Assembly: GCA_902778285.1 (NCBI GenBank) | Contig: CACYXC010000012.1 | Span: 21,525 to 85,524, forward strand | Reading direction: 5' to 3' | Source: Oscillospiraceae bacterium | GTDB taxonomy: Bacteria; Bacillota; Clostridia; Oscillospirales; Oscillospiraceae | DNA length: 64,000 nt | Shown here: positions 58,051 to 64,000 of the stretch, piece by piece | Numbering within the stretch: position 1 is the stretch's first letter | Layout: each line of letters opens with the position of its first letter | Notes under the pieces: model-generated | Told to the model about the DNA's origin: nothing | What the model saw: the letters and a program-made list of their open reading frames with translations, nothing else | The model's database searches: none | Translations under genes and position numbers: made by a program

Positions 58051-58054
<4 letters not shown>
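56147..58054 (-). CDS. Fused ABC permease, Fe3+/2-aminoethylphosphonate type
   Basis: 635 residues with about twelve membrane helices: two complete permease domains in one chain. Each has its EAA loop: VEAARNMGARPFKVLWKVV then FPTLIP (about 182-205), and ELEDAAKNLGASGIYTFLRV then KLPIILP (about 500-525). This two-domain form is typical of ferric iron (FbpB/AfuB) and 2-aminoethylphosphonate importers. The linker near 290-320 is charged. Four-base overlaps link it to the ATPase and HAD genes. Confidence 0.9.
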
Positions 58055-59088
<1,034 letters not shown>

Positions 59089-59176
59089 GTGCGTTACTCC
59101 TTTGCTAAGATATCCGTACAGGTCGCTCAGGAGGCCGCGCCGGACCGGCGCGGTCTGCTCAGCGGCCGGATAACAC

Positions 59177-59205
59177 ATGGCGAGCCGGGGGTACCGGCTC
59201 GCCAT
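59177..59205 (-). terminator. Intra-operon hairpin between binding protein and ATPase
   Basis: Perfect 12-bp stem ATGGCGAGCCGG / CCGGCTCGCCAT, loop 5 bases, 20 bases after the binding-protein stop and without a T-run: more likely an mRNA stabiliser or partial terminator than a full stop. Confidence 0.6.
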
Positions 59206-59225
59206 ATCAGGCTTTGTGCGGATGA

Positions 59226-60431
59226 TTACTCGGCCTTCTGCGTCAGGACGCTCCAGTCGAGGGTATCCCACTCGGGCTCGGCGGGCGCGTTGGAAGCGTC
59301 GGCCCAGTAGAAGCCCAGGTTGGTCATGATATTGGTCCACTCGGCGCTGTGGGCGGCAACGTAGGCGGCGTAGGTCATGTCGGTGCCTTCCACGGTGGTC
59401 AGCGCGAAGTTGGGGATCAGATAGATCTCGGGGATGTCGTCACCGTAGACGAGAGAGGCGGCCTCGGTGTTGCAGGGGAAGGAGTCGAACTCCTCCGCCC
59501 AGGCAGCCTGGACCTCGGCAGAGCCGAACCACTCGCAGAACTCCTTGACCTTCTCGGTCTGCTCGTCGGTACGGCCGGCCTTGTCAAGAATGCCGATGTA
59601 CTCGGCGATGTAGTAGGTGCCGTCGTCAATGTCGACCAGGGCCCAGTTCTCGGGCTCCAGAGCGCCGATCAGAGGATGCTCGCTGCCCTCGGCCGCGGCG
59701 TCGATCTTGCCGTAAAGAGCGGAGGAGTAGAACTCGGAGATGGCCACGTCGCCCTTGTTCAGAGGATCGAAGCCGTACTTGTAGTCGTCGCCGCCGAACT
59801 TGCCCTCGGCGCAGAACTTCCACAGGGTCTTCCAGCCGTCGATGGAGATGCCGCCGGCCGGGGACTCGGGATCGGTGAAGGCATAGAGCAGAGCGGAGTT
59901 GATGTTGGCGTTGGTGGTGCCGCCGACCTTGTTCTGGCGATACCAGCTGTAGCCGGAGTTGACGACGTCGGCCCAGTGGTCGAAGTGCAGCTCAGCGCCG
60001 TTGGTGCCGAACTCGTCGTTGCGGTAGAGCATCAGAACGTTCTGGATGACGATGCCGTAGGCCTTGCCGTCATACTGATACTCGCCGACCTGGTCAGCCC
60101 AGGAGGGGGTCCAGTCGATGATGGAGAGGTTCTCGTACTGACCGTCGATCAGCTGGCCCCAGCGGGTCTCGTTCAGACCGAAGATCAGGTCGCCGTCCTT
60201 GTTCTCATTGGCGGCCTGCACAGCGGCGGTGTCGCCGGAGATGACGGAGTTGTCGTCAATGGAGATGTTGAAGCCCGCCTCCTTGGCCTCGTTGATGAGC
60301 CAGGTGGTACGCTCCGTGGAGTTGGAGTTGGAGTAGATGCGGATCGTGTAGTCGTCGTCGGCAAACGCGGTGGGAGCGGCCAGAGCGAAGACCATCACGA
60401 GCGCCAGCAGCAGCGCAAGGTACTTTTTCAT
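59226..60431 (-). CDS. ABC importer substrate-binding protein, Fe3+/phosphonate group
   Basis: 401 residues. Signal peptide MKKYLALLLALVMVFALAAP ends with a type I cleavage site AFA-DD and has no lipobox, odd for a Gram-positive binding protein. Mature part: DDDYTIRIYSNSNSTERTTW, DTAAVQAANENKDGDLIFG, and a ligand-site-like AYGIVIQNVLMLYRNDEF. The family (type 2 periplasmic fold) binds Fe3+, 2-aminoethylphosphonate, thiamine and others; I cannot choose. First gene of its operon with a consensus promoter. Confidence 0.87.
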   Translation of the reverse strand: MKKYLALLLALVMVFALAAPTAFADDDYTIRIYSNSNSTERTTWLINEAKEAGFNISIDDNSVISGDTAAVQAANENKDGDLIFGLNETRWGQLIDGQYENLSIIDWTPSWADQVGEYQYDGKAYGIVIQNVLMLYRNDEFGTNGAELHFDHWADVVNSGYSWYRQNKVGGTTNANINSALLYAFTDPESPAGGISIDGWKTLWKFCAEGKFGGDDYKYGFDPLNKGDVAISEFYSSALYGKIDAAAEGSEHPLIGALEPENWALVDIDDGTYYIAEYIGILDKAGRTDEQTEKVKEFCEWFGSAEVQAAWAEEFDSFPCNTEAASLVYGDDIPEIYLIPNFALTTVEGTDMTYAAYVAAHSAEWTNIMTNLGFYWADASNAPAEPEWDTLDWSVLTQKAE

Positions 60432-60502
60432 AGGGGTTCCTCCTTACATTATTTTCAGCGGGCAGCGCCCGTAGAATACGAGTTGTTACAAATCCTTTGA
60501 TT

Positions 60503-60531
60503 AATATACTCCCAAACGGGCGGAATGTCAA
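60503..60531 (-). promoter_or_regulatory. Strong promoter of the Fe3+/phosphonate-type importer operon
   Basis: On the minus strand TTGACA (60531-60526), 17-bp spacer, TATATT (60508-60503), 72 bases before the ATG. Confidence 0.75.
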
Positions 60532-60539
60532 CAATAGAC

Positions 60540-60693
60540 AAAGAATCTTGATGAGACTCTCGCTCTCCTTGGCAGTAATGGATAAAAGAACACACCGATC
60601 GTACGACAGACGCGGGGCGAAAACGAAAAAGCGCCGCCCGCTGACGGCCGTGAAAAAAGGGTGCGTTCCCGTTTTTCTTTTTTCAACTTTATA
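60540..60693. other. Unassigned part of a 339-base intergenic region
   Basis: Between the two divergent promoters. It contains a GC-rich stretch (GCGCCGCCCGCTGACGGCCG) flanked by A- and T-runs that might form weak hairpins. I see no ORF with a ribosome binding site, no known riboswitch and no repeat copy. Confidence 0.5.
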
Positions 60694-60722
60694 TTGCATT
60701 TCAGAAAAATACATACTACAAT
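60694..60722 (+). promoter_or_regulatory. Promoter of the D-2-hydroxyacid dehydrogenase gene
   Basis: TTGCAT (60694-60699), 17-bp spacer, TACAAT (60717-60722), 48 bases before the GTG start; probably also serves nrdR. Confidence 0.65.
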
Positions 60723-60770
60723 ATGTAGAGAAAGATTTACAAAAATCGGATCGAAAAGGAGAACTGCCCT

Positions 60771-61727
60771 GTGAAAACGGTGTTGGTCACCCTCCCGGTG
60801 GAGGAGAGACACAAAGCAAAACTCGAAGCGGCCGGCGCCGGCTGCCGCTTTGTCTACTGCGGGCTGAACGGTGCCACACCGGAGCTGGTGCAGCAGGCGG
60901 ATATCATCCTCGGCTGCGTGCCTGCCGGTATGATCCAGGCCTCACCGCGGCTGGGCCTGCTGCAGCTTTACTCCGCGGGGACCGATCCCTATATCGTGCC
61001 GGGCGTGCTGGATGAGCATACGGTCCTCACCAACGCCACCGGGGCCTACGGCAAGGCCGTCGGAGAGCACGCCTTCGCCATGCTGCTGACGCTGCAGAAG
61101 AAGCTGCACCGCTACCGCGACGCCCAGCGCGCGCATGCCTGGACCGACTTCGGCTCCGTCTGCTCCCTTTCCGACTGCACGGTGCTCATCGTCGGCATCG
61201 GGGACATCGGGCAGAGCTTCGCAAGACTGTGCAAAGCCCTCGGCGCGCACACCATCGGCGTCAAGCGCCGCCCCGGCGGCTGCCCGCCCTGCGTGGATGA
61301 GCTCTGCCTGACGGAGGAGCTTGACAGCGTCCTGCCGCGCGCGGACGTGGTGGCCTCCTTCCTGCCGGGCACGGGCGCGACCCGCGCGCTGTACACGGCG
61401 GAGCGCTTCGCGGCCATGAAGGACAGCGCGGTCTTTATCAACTGCGGCCGCGGCAACGCCGTGCAGACGCAGGTGCTGATCGACGCCCTGCGGAGCGGCC
61501 TGATCGCCGCGGCGGGCATCGACGTGTGCGAGACCGAGCCCCTCCCGGCGGACAGCCCGCTGTGGGACGTGGAGAATCTGCTCATCACGCCGCATGTCTC
61601 CGGCAACTTCCACCTGCCGGACATCCTCGAGAAGATCGTGGAGCTCTCCGCGGACAATCTGAAGGCCTATCTGGAGGGCGGGTCGCTGCGCAACATCGTG
61701 GATTTTGAGACCGGATATAAAAAATAG
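60771..61727 (+). CDS. D-2-hydroxyacid dehydrogenase family protein
   Basis: 318 residues, NAD(P)-dependent oxidoreductase of the D-isomer-specific family. Dinucleotide loop VGIGDIGQSFARL (about 143-155), substrate Arg in INCGRGNAVQT, catalytic Glu in DVCETEPLP and His in ITPHVSGN. The basic residues after the loop (VKRRPGG) suggest NADP(H). Its exact hydroxyacid is not predictable. GTG start after AAAAGGAG. It lies 25 bases before nrdR. Confidence 0.9.
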   Translation: MKTVLVTLPVEERHKAKLEAAGAGCRFVYCGLNGATPELVQQADIILGCVPAGMIQASPRLGLLQLYSAGTDPYIVPGVLDEHTVLTNATGAYGKAVGEHAFAMLLTLQKKLHRYRDAQRAHAWTDFGSVCSLSDCTVLIVGIGDIGQSFARLCKALGAHTIGVKRRPGGCPPCVDELCLTEELDSVLPRADVVASFLPGTGATRALYTAERFAAMKDSAVFINCGRGNAVQTQVLIDALRSGLIAAAGIDVCETEPLPADSPLWDVENLLITPHVSGNFHLPDILEKIVELSADNLKAYLEGGSLRNIVDFETGYKK

Positions 61728-61752
61728 TTTCAATACAGGGGAGATATGAGCT

Positions 61753-62211
61753 ATGAAATGCCCGTTTTGCGGTTATACCGAAAGTAAAGTGATCGATTCC
61801 CGTCCCGCCGAGGAGGGCGCCACCATCCGCCGCCGCCGGGAGTGCCTGGCCTGCAGCAAGCGCTTCACCACCTATGAGATCATCGAGCGGCTGCCGCTCG
61901 TGGTCGTCAAGCGCGACGGCAGCCGCCAGAGCTTTGACAAGGTCAAGCTCATCAACGGCATGGTCCGCGCCTGTGAGAAGCGCCCGGTCGCCCTGCAGAC
62001 GCTCGAGCAGATCGCCGACGAGATCGAGCAGGAGCTGCAGAGCAATCTCGAGCGCGAGGTCAGCACCGTGGACGTGGGCGAGATGGTCATGAAGCGCCTG
62101 AAAAGCATCGACGAAGTGGCCTATGTACGTTTTGCCTCCGTCTACCGCAGCTTCAAGGACATCAACACCTTCATGGAGGAGCTGTCCAAGCTGCTGATGG
62201 ACAAGCAGTGA
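61753..62211 (+). CDS. nrdR: Transcriptional repressor NrdR
   Basis: 152 residues. Zinc ribbon CPFC...CLAC (Cys3, 6, 31, 34) then an ATP-cone domain (about 49-139: [22 protein letters not shown]). Senses ATP/dATP and represses ribonucleotide reductase genes at NrdR boxes. No nrd genes or boxes are visible in the window. GGGGAGA precedes the ATG. Followed directly by a TTTTCAG-type repeat. Confidence 0.96.
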   Translation: MKCPFCGYTESKVIDSRPAEEGATIRRRRECLACSKRFTTYEIIERLPLVVVKRDGSRQSFDKVKLINGMVRACEKRPVALQTLEQIADEIEQELQSNLEREVSTVDVGEMVMKRLKSIDEVAYVRFASVYRSFKDINTFMEELSKLLMDKQ

Positions 62212-62245
62212 GTTAGTTTTCAGTTTTCAGTTTTCAGGAGACAGG
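62212..62245 (+). repeat. TTAGTTTTCAG-type repeat after nrdR
   Basis: GTTAGTTTTCAGTTTTCAG then TTTTCAGGAGAC; second copy of the string at 47244-47277, again starting at a stop codon. Confidence 0.6.
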
Positions 62246-62273
62246 GGAGACGAAAGGGTAGCGCTGTGTGAGA

Positions 62274-62954
62274 TCAGCGGGGTTCTTCCTTTGCGCAGAA
62301 AAAGATGTTCCCGTCCCCGTCCGCCGTCATGAGAAAGACGCTTTTCGGCCCGGAATGCCCCTGCTCCCGCAGCCGCTTGTCCAGCCAGTTCCGGTCATAG
62401 CCCAGCCGCCTGAGGTTTTTGTCCATGACCCGGCCGTCGCTGATGATGACGCTGGGATAGCCGGCCTCCTCGACTGCGACGCCCATCTGCCCCGCCGAGA
62501 CCGGCTGGGCCTCGGCGATGGGGATCACGCTGAGCTTGCCGTTCGTTTCGAGGATCGCGTATAGTACCTCGTTGATGTCCAGCACTCCGCTGTTTCGCAT
62601 GGCCTGCATCAGCTCGTCCGGGGTGAAGCGGTTTTTGCGCATCTCCGCCTGGTCGATCTTCCCGTGGTCGATGATCAGGCTCGGCCTGCCGTAGAGCAGC
62701 GCGCGCATGCGGATGCTGTGCAGGCTGAGCCAGGCCGTCAGCAGCTCCAGAAGCGACAGCGCGGCAATGGCCAGCAGCGGCGGGAGCAGCGGCTGGTCTG
62801 CCTCCTGCAGCGGGTGCGCCGCCAGATTGGCGATCAGCGCCGCCACGACGAATTCCGACAGCTCCATCTCCCCGAGCTGGCGCTTGCCCAGAAGACGGAG
62901 AAAGAGCATCAGGGCGAAATAGATCAGGATAGTTCTGAATAATACAATCCACAT
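62274..62954 (-). CDS. DUF421/YetF-family membrane protein
   Basis: 226 residues: three N-terminal membrane helices (about 5-25, 32-50, 58-78) with RLLGKRQLGEMELSEFVVAALIANLAAHPL, then a cytoplasmic YetF-like domain RPSLIIDHGKIDQAEMRKNRFT and GVLDINEVLYAILETNGKLSVIP. These are diagnostic of YetF/YkjA/YrbG proteins; in Bacillus relatives influence spore germination and envelope behaviour, but the function is open. Start ATG 62954 lacks a good ribosome binding site. Confidence 0.88.
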   Translation of the reverse strand: MWIVLFRTILIYFALMLFLRLLGKRQLGEMELSEFVVAALIANLAAHPLQEADQPLLPPLLAIAALSLLELLTAWLSLHSIRMRALLYGRPSLIIDHGKIDQAEMRKNRFTPDELMQAMRNSGVLDINEVLYAILETNGKLSVIPIAEAQPVSAGQMGVAVEEAGYPSVIISDGRVMDKNLRRLGYDRNWLDKRLREQGHSGPKSVFLMTADGDGNIFFCAKEEPR

Positions 62955-62990
62955 AGAGATAGTTTGACCCGAGGGAAAGGGGACTATGCA

Positions 62991-63689
62991 ATGAAAACGA
63001 TCGTATGCAGCTATGAGGAATGCAACGCCAGGGCGGCCGCGCAGATCCGGCGAATTCTGACGGAGAAGCCGGACGCGGTGCTCGCGCTCTCCGCCGGGCG
63101 TACGCCCCGGGGCCTCTATGAGGAGCTCTCGCGCATCTGTGTTGCGGGGGAGCTGAGCTTCCGGGAGGCTAAGCTTTTTGCCGTCACCGAGTTTGAAGGC
63201 GTGGACGAGGCCGACAGCTGCCGCCATATGCTCGAGAGCTGCTTTGTGGAAAAGACGGACATCAGGCCCGAAAACTGCCACTTTCTGAGCCCGGAGACCA
63301 TTGCGGACTATGACGCGCAGATTAAAGCTGCGGGCGGGCTGGACGTGGCGGTGCTTGGCCTTGGCGCCAACGCCCATATCGGTTACAATGAGCCTGCCGT
63401 GCCCTATGACTCCCTGAGCCACCGCCAGAAGCTCACCGACGCCACCAAGCGCCAGAATGCGGAGGTCTTCGGCTCGGAGGACGCGGTGCCGGAGTACGGC
63501 TACACCATGGGCATCTACACGCTTGTCTGGGCCTCCGAGATCATCGTGCTCGCCTTCGGCGAGGAGAAAGCCGACGCCGTGCACAAGATGCTCTACGGCC
63601 GCAATGACAGCTCCGTGCCCGCCGCCTTCCTGCAGATCCCGCGCGATGTGACCGTCTATCTGGACGAGGCGGCGGCCGGCAAGCTGTGA
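62991..63689 (+). CDS. NagB/glucosamine-6-phosphate-isomerase-like protein with altered active site
   Basis: 232 residues of the NagB/6-phosphogluconolactonase fold. ALSAGRTPRGLYEELSRI is the phosphate-binding region and LGLGANAHIGYNEPA matches the NagB block G-x-G-x-D-G-H-I-A-F-N-E-P: the catalytic His and Glu are kept, but its Asp is Asn. In the earlier block, NMDEYVGL of NagB is AVTEFEGV here, so the base Asp72 is Thr. It may act on another amino sugar phosphate or have lost deamination. ATG 62991 follows AAAGGGG. Confidence 0.78.
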   Translation: MKTIVCSYEECNARAAAQIRRILTEKPDAVLALSAGRTPRGLYEELSRICVAGELSFREAKLFAVTEFEGVDEADSCRHMLESCFVEKTDIRPENCHFLSPETIADYDAQIKAAGGLDVAVLGLGANAHIGYNEPAVPYDSLSHRQKLTDATKRQNAEVFGSEDAVPEYGYTMGIYTLVWASEIIVLAFGEEKADAVHKMLYGRNDSSVPAAFLQIPRDVTVYLDEAAAGKL

Positions 63690-63730
63690 GCAAGCGCTTA
63701 GCCTTTAGCGCTTAGGAGAACGCGAGTTTC

Positions 63731-63813
63731 GTAGGGGCCGACGCCCTCGGCGGCCCATGATCCTGAACGATATTCCGATTGCATCGTAGGGACGACCATT
63801 GGTCGTCCGGCGG
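63731..63813. repeat. GTAGGG-type palindromic repeats
   Basis: Two diverged units (63731-63756, GTAGGGGCCGAC with CTCGGCGGCCC; 63786-63813, GTAGGGACGACC with GGTCGTCCGG) related to the tandem units at 9861-9925. Confidence 0.65.
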
Positions 63814-63841
63814 AGAAACGAAATCATTTCCAATGAAAAGA

Positions 63842-63875
63842 TGGGCGAATCCGTATAAGGCTGCGGATTCGCCCA
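63842..63875. terminator. Terminator-like hairpin near the window end
   Basis: Perfect 12-bp stem TGGGCGAATCCG / CGGATTCGCCCA with a 10-base loop, no T-run. The rest of 63690-64000 holds a TTAGCCTTTAGCGCTTAGG string and a TGTCATTCTGAG-type repeat; no gene is recognisable. Confidence 0.5.
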
Positions 63876-64000
63876 CACTCCTCTGTCATTCTGAGAGAAG
63901 CGAAGTTGAATTGCAAAGATAAGTTCCAGTCGGCGGTGCAGCCAGGTGGGAATTAAGATTGCAAAGCCTTTCATAGAATTAAAATATGCAAACACGGGTT

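Noticed and set aside
63705-63995. 96-codon minus-strand frame at the window end
   Set aside because: It reads through GTAGGG repeats and a terminator-like hairpin; no ribosome binding site and no recognisable protein features.

Overview
The window looks like the chromosome of a GC-rich, endospore-forming, Gram-positive Clostridia member, most likely of the Oscillospirales. Support comes from yqfC-yqfD, a ylbJ-like gene, a sigK-type sigma factor, a PASTA-bearing class B penicillin-binding protein, a DAP-type murE, and gene orders known from Bacillus and Clostridia (era-yqzL-recO; mraZ-rsmH-ftsL-pbp-murE-mraY-ftsW-murG). No tRNA, rRNA, CRISPR array, prophage or transposase gene was recognised.

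Layout. 1-6.2 kb: the end of murA, a WalJ-type hydrolase, rlmH, a small DUF2007-like protein, a phosphohexomutase and a split chromate-transporter pair. 6.2-14.9 kb: a ylbJ-like gene on the minus strand, then yqfC-yqfD-phoH-ybeY-era-yqzL-recO-mutS2. 15-19.9 kb: HPr, a DMT exporter, uvrC, rsmD, coaD and a coiled-coil protein. 20-33.4 kb: the division and cell-wall (dcw) cluster, from a MraZ-box promoter through ftsZ. It lacks murF, murD, murC and ftsA and contains a second murA. 33.5-37.9 kb: mixed accessory genes (YihY, methyltransferase, CsoR-type repressor with a His-rich tail, THEP1-like NTPase, GNAT, FRG-domain protein). 38-45.3 kb, minus strand: a very large lipoprotein with three repeated domains, and a sugar-type ABC importer whose binding protein ends in a sortase-like signal. 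45.4-53.8 kb: sigK, asparaginase, then an extracytoplasmic redox block (ApbE lipoprotein, TatBAC, pentaheme nitrite reductase NrfA, system II haem-ligation proteins ResB/ResC). 54-64 kb: an ECF sigma/anti-sigma pair, a HAD phosphatase plus Fe3+/phosphonate-type ABC importer on the minus strand, a D-2-hydroxyacid dehydrogenase, nrdR, a DUF421 protein and a NagB-like protein.

The most unusual content is between the genes. At least three families of short, non-coding, hairpin-rich repeats occupy intergenic spaces. (I) Arrays of hairpins sit directly after stop codons, mostly in the dcw cluster; helices change sequence between copies while loops stay fixed. (II) A MITE-like chain of up to six perfect hairpins has terminal inverted repeats of about 23 bp. 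(III) A 120-168-bp element lies immediately 3' of a Rho-independent terminator hairpin and is flanked by a 23-28-bp direct repeat that is that hairpin, at three unrelated loci (rlmH, tatC, resC). Family III is the best candidate for an undescribed system: a terminator-targeting mobile element with no coding capacity, presumably moved in trans. Smaller repeat families are also present.

Readings come from sequence inspection only; no database search or folding program was run.
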